Assembly (NCBI GenBank): GCA_019753285.1
Contig: JAIELD010000018.1
Location: forward strand, 1-49,382
DNA: 49,382 nt
Reading direction: 5' to 3'
Source: Beijerinckiaceae bacterium
GTDB taxonomy: Bacteria; Pseudomonadota; Alphaproteobacteria; Rhizobiales; Beijerinckiaceae
The notes under the pieces are model-generated. The model made no database searches, was not told the DNA's origin, and was given only the letters and a program-made list of their open reading frames with translations. Below are positions 28,976 to 41,182 of this stretch, one piece after another. How positions within the stretch are numbered: the stretch's first letter is position 1; the number at the start of each line of letters is the position of its first letter. A program made the position numbers and the translations under genes.

Positions 28976-29370
28976 GCCAGCCGGCCTGTAAGCCGGGTTC
29001 TGTATGGCCCGGGCGCTGCCGCCCGGACGTGACGGTCATTCATCTGGGACGCATGTCGCCATGCGCCTCAAGCAATCAACCCGGGTGGTCGGGCCGAAAA
29101 ACCCTGCGGTCCTGCCTTGCGACAGCCCGCCGGCCACCCCTATTCGATTTTGCTCCCGGTGGGGTTTGCCCTGCCAATCCTGTTGCCAGCATTGCGGTGG
29201 GCTCTTACCCCACCTTTTCACCCTTACCTGTCATCCGAGGACGTCAGGCGGTATCGTCTCTGTGGCACTTTCCCTGGGGTCGCCCCCGCCGGGCGTTATC
29301 CGGCACCGTTTTTCCGTGGAGCCCGGACTTTCCTCTGCCGTTGCGGGCAGCGACCGTCCGGCCGACTGGC
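28976..29370 (-). ncRNA. rnpB: RNase P RNA (class A)
   Basis: This is the catalytic RNA that trims tRNA 5' ends. On the minus strand the 5' part has the signature GAGGAAAGTCCGGGC, and the 3' part has ACAGAA and CCCGGCTTACAGG. The ends pair as helix P1: 29370-29362 with 28984-28976, nine pairs including one G-U. Its length, about 395 bases, fits the alphaproteobacterial form. The open frames crossing it are not genes. Confidence 0.96.
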
Positions 29371-29376
29371 CCCGCT

Positions 29377-29405
29377 CCGATAGGAGCATGGGGCCGGCCC
29401 GTCAA
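29377..29405 (-). promoter_or_regulatory. promoter of rnpB
   Basis: On the minus strand TTGACG (29405-29400) and TATCGG (29382-29377) are spaced by exactly 17 bases, and helix P1 of the RNA begins 7 bases after the -10. This agrees well with the inferred RNA 5' end. Confidence 0.7.
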
Positions 29406-29429
29406 ACCTTTTTGGACAGGTGCGAGGCC

Positions 29430-30230
29430 TCAAGCCGCGCGCTTGCGCGAGGAAAGGCCGCCGAGATGCGACTTCACCTTCGAGCAATAGGCGCGGTTCG
29501 CGCCGGTGAAGCGGGTCGAGGCGGTACCGTTCTGATAACGCATCACCGCGCCGCACGTGTCGCCGCCGGAGAGCCTGTAGGCCTGGGCGAGATACTTCAT
29601 CGAGTAGGTGAGATTGGTATTGGCGTTGAGCAGGCCGCCAGCGCCGCCGCTGTAGCCGAGCCCGCGCGCTGTCCGCAGGTTGATCTGGCCGAGGCCGAGA
29701 TTGACGCCGTTGCGCGCGCCCGGATTGTAGCGGCTTTCGACCTTGATCACCGCGTCGGCAAGACCGAACGGAATATTGTTCGCGGCCGCATGATGCGCGA
29801 TGAGCGAGCGCACCGAATCCGAATGTGGGACGGCCTCTGCGGCTGGATCGAGGCTTACCACCTTCGTCTGCCTGGACTGTGCCTCAAGCGCTGGAGCGGC
29901 GGCCTCCTTGTTTTTGCTTTCAGCTTCGGCGGCGATCTCGGCCGGTTCCTCATTGACTGGCGGGGTGATCTGCTTGGAATCGACGGCGCGTTTTACCTTC
30001 GAGCCCTTTGCCGATCGCGCGACCTTCGCCGTCGGCTCCTGCTTCAGCGCCTTTTCAAGGCCGGTGAGGAGAGAAATCGGGCCGGGTTCTGCTTGTGTGG
30101 AAGCGTCCTGCGCCGTGGATGCAGCGGCCGGAGAGACGATCTCGGTGCGGACGGGTTCGGCGAAAGCCGCCGAGAACGATGCGGTGGAAAAGACGGAAAT
30201 TGCAATGAAAAGCAGATGGCGTGCGCGCAT
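29430..30230 (-). CDS. lytic transglycosylase (SLT domain), exported
   Basis: The 266-residue protein cleaves the MurNAc-GlcNAc bond of peptidoglycan in the periplasm. It has a signal peptide (residues 1-24), an alanine/lysine/glutamate-rich linker of about 100 residues, and a C-terminal SLT domain (about 136-250) with catalytic Glu165 in KVESRYNPGA, the GLGQIN motif and a late Asn-Arg-Ala-Tyr-Cys. I prefer the ATG at 30230, which has GAAAGG upstream; an ATG at 30248 would add six residues. It lies just upstream of rnpB in the same direction. Confidence 0.9.
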   Translation of the reverse strand: MRARHLLFIAISVFSTASFSAAFAEPVRTEIVSPAAASTAQDASTQAEPGPISLLTGLEKALKQEPTAKVARSAKGSKVKRAVDSKQITPPVNEEPAEIAAEAESKNKEAAAPALEAQSRQTKVVSLDPAAEAVPHSDSVRSLIAHHAAANNIPFGLADAVIKVESRYNPGARNGVNLGLGQINLRTARGLGYSGGAGGLLNANTNLTYSMKYLAQAYRLSGGDTCGAVMRYQNGTASTRFTGANRAYCSKVKSHLGGLSSRKRAA

Positions 30231-30609
30231 CGGTGCACCTTTCTTCATGGCCTCTAAAAGGCGGATGTGAAGGAGAAATCCGGACGCTCTGACTTTGAGA
30301 GCGGATCGAAGGCACTATCGGCAGGTCGATCGGATCAAACAAAACCGCCCATCCGGGCGGAGGCTTAAAACCGGGTTTCGACAATGGCCGGCACCGGAAT
30401 GCGCTGCTTCTGACGACGAAATGCGACCAAAATAAGGGTTGCCGTCTAACGAGTTTCCGATTGCTATCGCCGCGGGCGGAACAAAGCGCACCTCCGCACG
30501 TTGCGCCACGGGTTCTGACGCATCCAGGTGGCGGGCAATTTTGTAACTTCCAATCTCGAAATCTGCCGCTATGCTGAAGAAGCTCATTTTGAAAACCAGG
30601 GAGATTTCA
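30231..30609. other. intergenic region between the transglycosylase and the lipoprotein
   Basis: About 380 bases separate these divergent genes. It must hold a promoter for each. The one clear element is a minus-strand intrinsic terminator at 30337-30360, which no gene explains. No convincing coding frame was found. Confidence 0.5.
30337..30360 (-). terminator. orphan intrinsic terminator on the minus strand
   Basis: A 6-bp GC stem (30345-30350 with 30355-30360) with a 4-base loop is followed on the minus strand by TTTTGTTT. No minus-strand gene precedes it for at least 1.4 kb, so it may end a small RNA that starts between about 30370 and 30600. Confidence 0.6.
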
Positions 30610-30897
30610 ATGCGCAAGACCTTCACCGCGGGTGTGGCCGCCCTTTCCATTCTCAGCCTCACGGCCTGTGACTCAACCAACCCCGGTGATCGCGCTCTTG
30701 GTGGCGCCGCTCTCGGCGGCCTGGCCGGAGCAGCCATCGGCGGTGCCGCGACTGGCCGCGCAGGCGGGGCGCTTGCTGGCGCTGCGATCGGCGCTGCGGG
30801 TGGTGCGATCATTGGCGCCAACACGACGCCTGAATATCGCCGCGCGCATCGCTGCTACTACTCGCGCTACTATGGCGACTACGTCTGCCGCGATTGA
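30610..30897 (+). CDS. glycine-zipper lipoprotein
   Basis: The 95-residue protein starts at ATG 30610 with an AGGGAG ribosome site. It has a lipoprotein signal with lipobox LTAC (Cys20), then a glycine zipper (about residues 28-70) made of repeated GGxxGAxxG units, and a Tyr/Arg-rich tail with two cysteines (RCYYSRYYGDYVCRD). Such proteins are anchored in the envelope; the glycine zipper can insert in or associate with membranes. The exact role is unknown. It is monocistronic, ended by a strong terminator. Confidence 0.85.
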   Translation: MRKTFTAGVAALSILSLTACDSTNPGDRALGGAALGGLAGAAIGGAATGRAGGALAGAAIGAAGGAIIGANTTPEYRRAHRCYYSRYYGDYVCRD

Positions 30898-30932
30898 TCT
30901 CCGACTATCGATTGCAAGGTCGTTGACCTTCA

Positions 30933-30965
30933 AGCCCGTCCTGCCGCAAGCAGGGCGGGCTTTTT
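30933..30965 (+). terminator. intrinsic terminator after the glycine-zipper lipoprotein
   Basis: A 12-bp stem with one G-U pair (30933-30944 with 30950-30961) and a 5-base loop is followed by a run of T to 30965. A smaller hairpin (30916-30921 with 30925-30930) precedes it. Confidence 0.9.
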
Positions 30966-30993
30966 GTCGTTTACCCGTCGAGTCCCCTGCCGC

Positions 30994-31752
30994 ATGCGCG
31001 CCAAAACCGATTCCCCCGTCGCCGCCAAGGTTTTTGCCTCGCCCAACCATGGCGAGCGCAAGGGCGGCCGCCAGCCTGACAGCGTGATCCTCCACTACAC
31101 CGGCATGGGCTCGGCCGAAGGGGCGCTCAAATGGCTCTGCAATCCGGTCTCCGAGGTTTCCTGCCACTATTTCGTGTTCGAGGATGGGCGGGTGCTCCAA
31201 CTCGTGCCCGAAGCGCGCCGCGCCTGGCACGCCGGCAAGGGCTCCTGGCAGGGTGAGACCGACATGAACTCGGCCTCCATCGGGATCGAGATCGTCAACC
31301 CCGGCCATGATGGCGGCTATCCCGATTTTCCGAAAGTGCAGATCGAGGCGGTCGTCGATCTGGTGGCCGACATCGCGGCCCGCTGGCGTATGCGGCCGGA
31401 GCGCATCCTTGCCCATTCCGACATCGCGCCGCGCCGCAAGGCCGATCCCGGCGAAAAGTTTCCCTGGGCGCGGCTCGCGACCCTTGGAATCGGGCACTGG
31501 GTGGAGCCGGCGCCGATCGAAGGCGGGCGTTTCTTCTCGCTGGGTGACGCCGGCCAGCCGATCGAGGCGCTGCAGGCGCTGTTTGGCGTCTATGGCTACG
31601 GCCTAGAGGTCAGCGGAAGCTATGATGAGGAAACACAAGCCGTCGTGCGCGCCTTTCAGCGCCATTTCCGGCCAGAGAGGGTGGACGGCGTCGCGGACGC
31701 CTCCACCATCAAGACGCTGCACGCTCTGGTGCGGAGCGTCGGCAAAGACTGA
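30994..31752 (+). CDS. N-acetylmuramoyl-L-alanine amidase (amidase_2 plus peptidoglycan-binding domain)
   Basis: This AmpD/AmiD-type zinc amidase cuts the bond between MurNAc and L-alanine. With the ATG at 30994 it is 252 residues, and the predicted zinc ligands are His34 (ILHYTG), His141 (LAHSDIAP) and Asp151 (KADPG). Residues 180-245 form a peptidoglycan-binding domain_1 (AVVRAFQRHFRPERVDG). No signal peptide is visible, so it may act on imported muropeptides in the cytoplasm. A TTG at 30964 is open in frame but lies in the preceding terminator. Confidence 0.92.
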   Translation: MRAKTDSPVAAKVFASPNHGERKGGRQPDSVILHYTGMGSAEGALKWLCNPVSEVSCHYFVFEDGRVLQLVPEARRAWHAGKGSWQGETDMNSASIGIEIVNPGHDGGYPDFPKVQIEAVVDLVADIAARWRMRPERILAHSDIAPRRKADPGEKFPWARLATLGIGHWVEPAPIEGGRFFSLGDAGQPIEALQALFGVYGYGLEVSGSYDEETQAVVRAFQRHFRPERVDGVADASTIKTLHALVRSVGKD

Positions 31753-31763
31753 CTCTGGAGGTG

Positions 31764-32336
31764 TCAGCCCTTCAGCGTCTTTGTGAAGGTCGCAACGCGA
31801 GCGCCGAATGCCTTGGCGGTCTCGAGGTCACCCGGCAGCATTTCATCGACGCTGGCATCCGACGGCGTCGCAGCCATTGCACCCGAGAAAGACGCGACAT
31901 AGTTGATGTCATTGCGCGTCGAGCTTTTCTTGTTCGACGGCATGATGCCTGTGCCGACCCAGACCATGCCGTGCTGCATCGCGAGCGTGAACATGTAGTG
32001 GAGCGTCGAGAGCTTGTCGCCGTTCATCGAGGCCGAGTTGGTGAAGCCGGCTGCGACCTTGTCCTTCCACTCCTGCGAGTACCAGGGCTTCGAGCTCGCA
32101 TCCGCGAACTTTTTGAACTGCCACGAGACTGTGCCCATGTAGGTCGGCGAGCCGAAGATGATGCCATCCGCCGCCTTCAGGGTGTCAAAGCCGTCTGCCG
32201 GCAGATTACCCTCCGCGTCGATCGCGACGAGATGCGCTTCGACGCCTGCGACGCTTGCGACGCCTTCATGCACGGATTCAGCCATGCGCTTCGTGTGCCC
32301 ATAGCCAGAGTGATAGACAATTGCGACCTTAGCCAT
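31764..32336 (-). CDS. flavodoxin family protein (WrbA-like)
   Basis: The 190-residue protein has the flavodoxin FMN phosphate-binding loop at its start (VYHSGYGHTKRMAE, 7-20) and GSPTYMGTVSW near residue 62. This places it with flavodoxin-like NAD(P)H-dependent oxidoreductases such as WrbA, which reduce quinones. The ATG at 32336 has GGAGA upstream and starts the beta-strand properly. It ends 11 bases from the convergent amidase gene. Confidence 0.88.
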   Translation of the reverse strand: MAKVAIVYHSGYGHTKRMAESVHEGVASVAGVEAHLVAIDAEGNLPADGFDTLKAADGIIFGSPTYMGTVSWQFKKFADASSKPWYSQEWKDKVAAGFTNSASMNGDKLSTLHYMFTLAMQHGMVWVGTGIMPSNKKSSTRNDINYVASFSGAMAATPSDASVDEMLPGDLETAKAFGARVATFTKTLKG

Positions 32337-32438
32337 TGGTTTCTCCAAGTGATCGGTATAGGTTGATGGAAGGCAGCTAAGCACGGCTGGAGCCGTGATC
32401 AAGCCTTCAAACCGTCACAAACGCGACTAATTTCGCAC

Positions 32439-33434
32439 ATGCAGCAAATTGATGCGACGCAGCTCGGCGGTGTCCCGATTCACGGGGGCGTTGCCGATTT
32501 TGAAACGCGGCTCGCCAACGCGTTTGCGCAGATCGAGGTCGAGGCATTGCCGCTTTGGCGGCAGGGCAAGGTCGCCGACTACATTCCCGAGCTTGGCGAA
32601 ATAGACCCGAACCAGTTCGGCATGTGCATCACCACCATCGATGGCGGCATGCACACCTTCGGGGAAAGCGCCAAGCCGTTCTCGATCCAGAGCATCTCCA
32701 AGCTGTTCACGCTGGAATTGCTGGTGGAACTGCTCGGCGAATCCGTCTGGGAGCATATCGGCCGCTCGCCGACCAACAGCGCGTTCAATTCGCTGGGCTG
32801 GCTCGAACAGGAAAAGGGCAAGCCCTACAACCCCTTCGTCAATGCAGGCGCGCTCGCCGTCACCGACCGGATCATGAATTCGACCGCGATGGCGCTGCAT
32901 TCCATCCTGCAGCACATCCGGCAGCTCGCGGGCGATCAGTCGATCCAGATCAACGACCGGGTCGGTGATAGCGAACGCGCGACCTGCTGGCGAAACCTGT
33001 CGATCGCCTATCTGATGAAGAGCTTCGGTACGGTGACCGGCCCGGTCGAGACCCTTCTCGACGTCTACTGCGATCAGTGCGCGATCGAGCTCACCTGCGA
33101 GCAGCTCGCGCGCGCCGGACTGCTGTTCGTGCGCGGCGGCATCGACCATTTTGGCAACCAGGTGCTGACGCCGACCTCGACCGACCGCATCAATGCGCTG
33201 CTGGCGACGGCAGGCATGTATGATGGGGCAGGCGAGTTCGCGTTCAGGGTGGGCCTGCCGGCAAAAAGCGGCGTTGGCGGTGGCATTCTCGCCATCTCGC
33301 CCGGCAAGATGGCGATCGCAGCCTGGGGCCCGGCGCTCGACGCGACCGGCCAGTCGATCGTCGGGTTGAAGGCGCTGGAGATTCTGGCCAGCCATCTCGA
33401 ACTGAGCGTGTTCAGGCATCAGTGCGGGGTGTGA
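32439..33434 (+). CDS. glsA: glutaminase
   Basis: This serine-dependent glutaminase hydrolyses L-glutamine to glutamate and ammonia. The beta-lactamase-like SxxK motif is Ser85-Ile-Ser-Lys88 in FSIQSISKLF. Other family features are SPTNSAFNS, NPFVNAGAL near residue 130 and the C-terminal SGVGGGILA. Its 331 residues fit the bacterial GlsA family. It is divergent from the flavodoxin gene and convergent with metH. Confidence 0.95.
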   Translation: MQQIDATQLGGVPIHGGVADFETRLANAFAQIEVEALPLWRQGKVADYIPELGEIDPNQFGMCITTIDGGMHTFGESAKPFSIQSISKLFTLELLVELLGESVWEHIGRSPTNSAFNSLGWLEQEKGKPYNPFVNAGALAVTDRIMNSTAMALHSILQHIRQLAGDQSIQINDRVGDSERATCWRNLSIAYLMKSFGTVTGPVETLLDVYCDQCAIELTCEQLARAGLLFVRGGIDHFGNQVLTPTSTDRINALLATAGMYDGAGEFAFRVGLPAKSGVGGGILAISPGKMAIAAWGPALDATGQSIVGLKALEILASHLELSVFRHQCGV

Positions 33435-33437
33435 CGT

Positions 33438-33535
33438 GTCATTCCCGACGCCCGCAGGGCGAGTGGGAATCCATTTGTTTCTCACACCGGATATCTATGG
33501 ATTCACGCTCAAAGCTGCGCTTTGGCGGGAATGAC
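33438..33535. repeat. nested palindromic intergenic element between glsA and metH
   Basis: Outer arms GTCATTCCCG (33438-33447) and CGGGAATGAC (33526-33535) are exact inverted repeats; inner arms GAATCCAT (33467-33474) and ATGGATTC (33497-33504) are too. It lies between convergent genes and could also act as a two-way terminator. A structurally similar element lies at 37323-37414. Confidence 0.8.
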
Positions 33536-33543
33536 AAACACCG

Positions 33544-37302
<3,759 letters not shown>

Positions 37303-37322
37303 CAAAAGCCTTGATCCAGTTT

Positions 37323-37414
37323 CGTCATTGCGCGGAACGCCAGTGACGAAGCAATCCAGAGAAGGTGTTCCAGCGGCTGGATTGCCGCGTCGGCTGCGCC
37401 TCCTCGCAATGACG
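37323..37414. repeat. nested palindromic intergenic element between metF and metH
   Basis: Outer arms CGTCATTGCG (37323-37332) and CGCAATGACG (37405-37414) and inner arms GCAATCCAG (37351-37359) and CTGGATTGC (37377-37385) are perfect inverted repeats. This GTCATTGCG...AATCCAG form is a widespread proteobacterial intergenic repeat. Confidence 0.8.
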
Positions 37415-37445
37415 GCGAAGTGCCGTCAGCGTATAACGAGGCCCG

Positions 37446-38351
37446 TCAAGCCGCGACCTGCTCGACCTGCGGGCGCAAGCCGACGAGGTGGCAGATGGCG
37501 TGGACGAGGTCCGCCTTGTTCATCGTGTAGAAATGGAGATCGGTGACGCCCTGGTCGATCAGGTCGAGCACCTGCTCGGCGCAGACCGCTGCTGCGACGA
37601 GGCGGCGCGTCGCAGGATCGTTCTCCAGCCCCTCGAAGCGTTCGGCAAGCCAGTTCGGAACGGTCGTGCCGCAGCGTGCGGCAAAGCCCGCCGTCTGCTT
37701 GAAGTTCTGCACCGGCACGATGCCCGGCAGGATCGGGATGTTGATGCCTCGCGCCCGGACCTTGTCGAGATAGCGGAAATAAAGCTCGTTATCAAAAAAG
37801 AACTGCGTAATCGCCTGGTCCGCGCCTGCATCGACCTTGGCTTTCAGCGCATCAATGTCAGCGTCGAGCGAGGCGCTTTCAGGATGCGCTTCAGGGTAGG
37901 CCGAGACGGCCACCTTGAAGTTGCCGATCTTCTTGATGCCGGCAACGAGGTCGCAGGTCTGCGCATAGCCGTCCGGATGCGGCTCGTAGGCAGTGCCGAG
38001 ACCGCCGGCGGGATCACCGCGCAGCGCGACGATGTGGCGGACGCCGGCCTTGGCGTAGAGACGGATCACGTCGTCGATTTCGCTGCGGCTCGCACCGACG
38101 CAGGTGAGGTGCGCCGCGGGCTTGAGGGCCGTCTCGTCGACGATGCGCTTCACCGTCGAATGGGTGCGTTCACGGGTCGAGCCGCCCGCGCCATAGGTGA
38201 CGGAAACGAAGCCGGGTCCGAGCGGCGCAAGACGCTCAATGCTGTCCCAGAGCTGCTTCTCCATGTCTTCGGTCTTCGGTGGAAAGAACTCGAATGACAC
38301 CTCGACAGGCCGGCGGCCGGTCTTGCGCGAAAGGCGGATGGGTTCAGACAT
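37446..38351 (-). CDS. metF: 5,10-methylenetetrahydrofolate reductase MetF
   Basis: MetF reduces methylene-THF to 5-methyl-THF with FAD, supplying the methyl donor for MetH, encoded next. The 301-residue TIM-barrel protein has VSFEFFPPKT near residue 18, SVTYGAGGSTRERT near 50, and HIVALRGDPAGG and AITQFFFDNELYFRY later. It lies between the ArsR-type regulator (51-base gap) and metH (143-base gap, with repeat). Confidence 0.97.
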   Translation of the reverse strand: MSEPIRLSRKTGRRPVEVSFEFFPPKTEDMEKQLWDSIERLAPLGPGFVSVTYGAGGSTRERTHSTVKRIVDETALKPAAHLTCVGASRSEIDDVIRLYAKAGVRHIVALRGDPAGGLGTAYEPHPDGYAQTCDLVAGIKKIGNFKVAVSAYPEAHPESASLDADIDALKAKVDAGADQAITQFFFDNELYFRYLDKVRARGINIPILPGIVPVQNFKQTAGFAARCGTTVPNWLAERFEGLENDPATRRLVAAAVCAEQVLDLIDQGVTDLHFYTMNKADLVHAICHLVGLRPQVEQVAA

Positions 38352-38402
38352 CTCTTGGTCCTCGAATGGTTCAGTCTTGAGTATCGGTCGAAACGAAATG
38401 GA

Positions 38403-39401
38403 TCAGGCGACCCGCGACATTGTCTGCGGCACGTCGCCCTGGATGCGTCGATCCTGCCCGAGCCAGATCGAAACGGTGAGCTTGGCGTTGGCTCCGGTTC
38501 CGGGCGGCAGGGCGCGGTATTCCATCGGCGTGACCCCGGCCTCGGCAAGGTAGCCCTCGATCTCCGAACGCTCGAAGCCGAGCCGGCGATGCGCATGCTG
38601 CTCGCGCAGCGCCTCCTCCGAATGTGGTGCGAAATCGATCACTGCAAGCCGTCCGCCTGGAGCGAGCGTGCGCACCGCTTCCCGCAGCGCCCGGGCCGGA
38701 TCGTCGAGGAAATGCAGCACCTGATGCACGATTACGAGGTCATAGGCGCCGCGCTCCACCGGCAGGGCATAGATGTCGCCCTGGCGGAGCTGGACATTGC
38801 GCAGGCCGACGCGCTCGAGATTGGCACGTGCAACCGACAGCATCGCCGGGCTCTGGTCGACGCCGACCGCACGGCCGGCGAGCGGGGCAAGCACCTCGAG
38901 CATGCGGCCGGTGCCGGTGCCGAGATCGAGCAGGGCATGAACCTTCTTCGTGCCGACGAGCTGCGCGATCGTCTGCTCGACACGCGCATCGCCGATATGG
39001 AGCGCGCGGATCTTGTCCCAGTCGAGCGCCTGGCTTGCGAAGTAATGGGCGGCCTGCGCGGCGCGGGTCTCGCGCGCCTCGGCGAGGCGGGCGCGGTCGG
39101 CGGTGAGAACCGGATCGCCGGCGTCGAGCTCACGCATGATGAAGGCGACGAGCGAGGCGGCGGACGCATCGGCAAGCCGGAAGAAGGCCCAGGCTCCCTC
39201 GCGGTGACGCTCGATCAGCCCCGCCTCGACAAGAAGCTTCAGATGGCGCGAGACACGCGGCTGCGATTGCCCGAGGATCGAGGTGAGCTCGGTCACCGTC
39301 AGCTCGGCTTCCGAAAGGAGGGCTGCGAGCCGCAGCCGCGTCGGCTCGGCCAGCGCTTCCAGCGCTGCGATCATCCTGTCGAAGGAAAGTTGACCCGTCA
39401 T
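38403..39401 (-). CDS. ArsR-type regulator fused to a SAM-dependent methyltransferase domain
   Basis: Residues 1-80 form an ArsR winged helix (LAEPTRLRLAALL, then recognition helix QSQPRVSRHLKLL at 45-57). Residues 115-300 form a class I methyltransferase fold with motif I LLDLGTGTGR at 157-166 and DQSPAML after it. Regulators of this build are found beside methionine and SAM-cycle genes in alphaproteobacteria and are thought to sense SAM or its product. The metF-metH position supports that. I use ATG 39401; a GTG at 39434 is possible but abuts the palindrome. No arsenic or metal-binding cysteine motif is seen in the ArsR part. Confidence 0.88.
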   Translation of the reverse strand: MTGQLSFDRMIAALEALAEPTRLRLAALLSEAELTVTELTSILGQSQPRVSRHLKLLVEAGLIERHREGAWAFFRLADASAASLVAFIMRELDAGDPVLTADRARLAEARETRAAQAAHYFASQALDWDKIRALHIGDARVEQTIAQLVGTKKVHALLDLGTGTGRMLEVLAPLAGRAVGVDQSPAMLSVARANLERVGLRNVQLRQGDIYALPVERGAYDLVIVHQVLHFLDDPARALREAVRTLAPGGRLAVIDFAPHSEEALREQHAHRRLGFERSEIEGYLAEAGVTPMEYRALPPGTGANAKLTVSIWLGQDRRIQGDVPQTMSRVA

Positions 39402-39434
39402 CGAACCAATCTTTATCGGAGCTGTAATCTGCAC

Positions 39435-39450
39435 ATAAAGATATGTTTAT
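39435..39450. promoter_or_regulatory. palindromic operator upstream of the ArsR-methyltransferase gene
   Basis: ATAAAGATATGTTTAT is a 16-base palindrome with a single mismatched pair, 34 bases upstream of the regulator's ATG. The AT-rich site in GC-rich DNA is the likely autoregulatory binding site for the regulator of the metF-metH operon. A related half-site (CTTTAT) lies at 39410-39415. Confidence 0.6.
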
Positions 39451-39692
39451 ACGTAAAGCGGAAGAATGCAACCGATGATTTCGTATGCGATCGGTTTAAG
39501 CGGCCATTAGGCTTCAATACGGGAAATCCTCGACCACGCTTGCATCACACCCTGCGAAAGTCGCATTTTCGCCTCAAGCCCCGGCCTAATGTCGTGGTGT
39601 TCTTGGCTTTCGGCCACCAGCCTTCAAACGGTTTTCACCCCCGGCGCCGGTCGGAGGCGGCTCGTCAAGCGTCCATCGACACAGGAGCGCCC

Positions 39693-40562
39693 ATGTCATT
39701 CCTGCGCAGCATGATTCCAAGCCCGGTCCGCTCTCTGCCATGGCGTCTGCAATGGCTTGCCGGGACTGATGCATACGCCAAGCGGCCGACGGCCTCCATC
39801 GCCAAGCTCCTGCACTGGACGACCCTCGAACTGCTCGACCGCGACGCCGAGTTCGTCACCGCGGACGGCCATCGCCTCAAATCCACCTCGCGGAACTTCA
39901 CATCGCTGTCCGTGCATCTCACCGGCACGCGAGACAGCGAATTCCAGGCCTTCATCGCACGCCGCCTGCATCCCGCTAACGTGTTCATCGACATCGGGGC
40001 GAATGTCGGGGTCTATTCGGTGTTCGCGAGCAACCTTGTCGGCGAGGCAGGGCAGGTGCTGAGCATCGAGGCGAACCCTGTCACCTATGCCTATCTCGCT
40101 GACAACATCGCTCGAAACGGCTTGAGGAACGTCGTGCCGCTGAACTGCGCGGTGGGCGACGAGACGGGGACGCTGCGCATCGCGGCGAACACGCGGAACG
40201 CCGGCGAGACGCATGTGGCGACTTCGTCGGAGACCGGAGCCGTGGTCGCGGTGAAGCGCGTCGACGATCTGCTCAAGGAGCAGGGCGTCTCGCGCGTCGA
40301 CTACATCAAGATCGATGTCGAAGGCTTCGAGCTACCCGTTCTGCGCGGCGCGAAGGAAACGATCACCGCCAATGCCGAGATCGTGGTGCAGACCGAACTC
40401 GTCGATGCTCATGCGCGGCGCTACGGACATTCGGTGTCGGACATCGTCGCACTGATGACGGGCCTCGGCCTGAAGCCGTTCCAGCCGGATGCGACCGGCA
40501 GGGCCGTCGAGATTACGACCGCCGACATCACCGAGCATTGCGACGTGCTCTGGATGCGCTGA
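39693..40562 (+). CDS. FkbM family methyltransferase
   Basis: The 289-residue protein begins at ATG 39693, which has AGGAG seven bases upstream. The FkbM-type SAM motif DIGANVGVYS is at residues 100-109, SIEANP near 128 and YIKIDVEGFELPVLRGA near 216-232. FkbM enzymes O-methylate sugars, lipids or polyketides, often on exported polysaccharides; the substrate here is unknown. It is divergent from the ArsR-methyltransferase gene, with about 290 bases between them holding the palindromic operator. Confidence 0.9.
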   Translation: MSFLRSMIPSPVRSLPWRLQWLAGTDAYAKRPTASIAKLLHWTTLELLDRDAEFVTADGHRLKSTSRNFTSLSVHLTGTRDSEFQAFIARRLHPANVFIDIGANVGVYSVFASNLVGEAGQVLSIEANPVTYAYLADNIARNGLRNVVPLNCAVGDETGTLRIAANTRNAGETHVATSSETGAVVAVKRVDDLLKEQGVSRVDYIKIDVEGFELPVLRGAKETITANAEIVVQTELVDAHARRYGHSVSDIVALMTGLGLKPFQPDATGRAVEITTADITEHCDVLWMR

Positions 40563-40684
40563 GCGATCACATCCGCGTGTAGCGGCGGGGTGAGCGCTTC
40601 TCGGTCGTTGCCAGAGCTCGTCTGCACGCTCATTCTGCAATCGAGCAACCGGGGCCCTTCCGGGCGCCAAGCCAAGAGATGCCG

Positions 40685-41179
40685 ATGCCATTTCCGCCAT
40701 TCAAGACGCTGTTTGCCGCAGCGATGCTGTTCGCCTTAGCTGAAGCGGTGACCATGAGTGAAGCCTCTGCCGACCAAAACCCCGCACCCGAAGGCCTCGT
40801 GGTTGTAGCTAGCAGGCATCCATTCGATGAAACGGTCAAAAAGCTGGAGGCGAGCCTCACCGCACGGACGCAAACGATCTTCGCCAAGATCGACCATCGC
40901 CAGAACGCGGTCGGCGTCGGCCTCGACCTTCGCCCGACCACGCTCATCATCTTCGGCAATCCGAAGGGCGGCACGCCGCTGATGCAGGCGAGCCAGTCGA
41001 TCGGCATCGAACTGCCTATGAAGTTCCTCGTTGCGCAGGATGCTTCCGGCGCGGTCTCGATCAGCTACAATGATCCCCAGTGGCTCGGCCGACGGCATGG
41101 CTTGCCGGATGCGACCGCAGGCGCGCTGAAGGCGATCGCGCAGTTCCTCGCGGAAAATGCAAAGGCTGCCGCCGAGTAG
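40685..41179 (+). CDS. DUF302 family protein, exported
   Basis: The 164-residue product has a signal peptide (about residues 1-29, cleavage near ASA-D) and one DUF302 domain with the usual SRHPFDETVKKLEASL, TIFAKIDHRQNA and TTLIIFGNPKGGTPLM segments. The function of DUF302 is not known. I chose the ATG at 40685 because AAGAG lies six bases before it; an ATG two codons earlier touches that site. Confidence 0.88.
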   Translation: MPFPPFKTLFAAAMLFALAEAVTMSEASADQNPAPEGLVVVASRHPFDETVKKLEASLTARTQTIFAKIDHRQNAVGVGLDLRPTTLIIFGNPKGGTPLMQASQSIGIELPMKFLVAQDASGAVSISYNDPQWLGRRHGLPDATAGALKAIAQFLAENAKAAAE

Positions 41180-41182
41180 CGC

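Noticed and set aside
29004-30257. Long plus-strand frames from 29004
   Set aside because: They cross the RNase P RNA and the transglycosylase in the wrong sense; the conserved RNA helices explain the first part.
38355-39692. Upstream extension of the FkbM frame to 38355
   Set aside because: This part is antisense to the ArsR-methyltransferase gene; AGGAG and the conserved start at 39693 fit the family.
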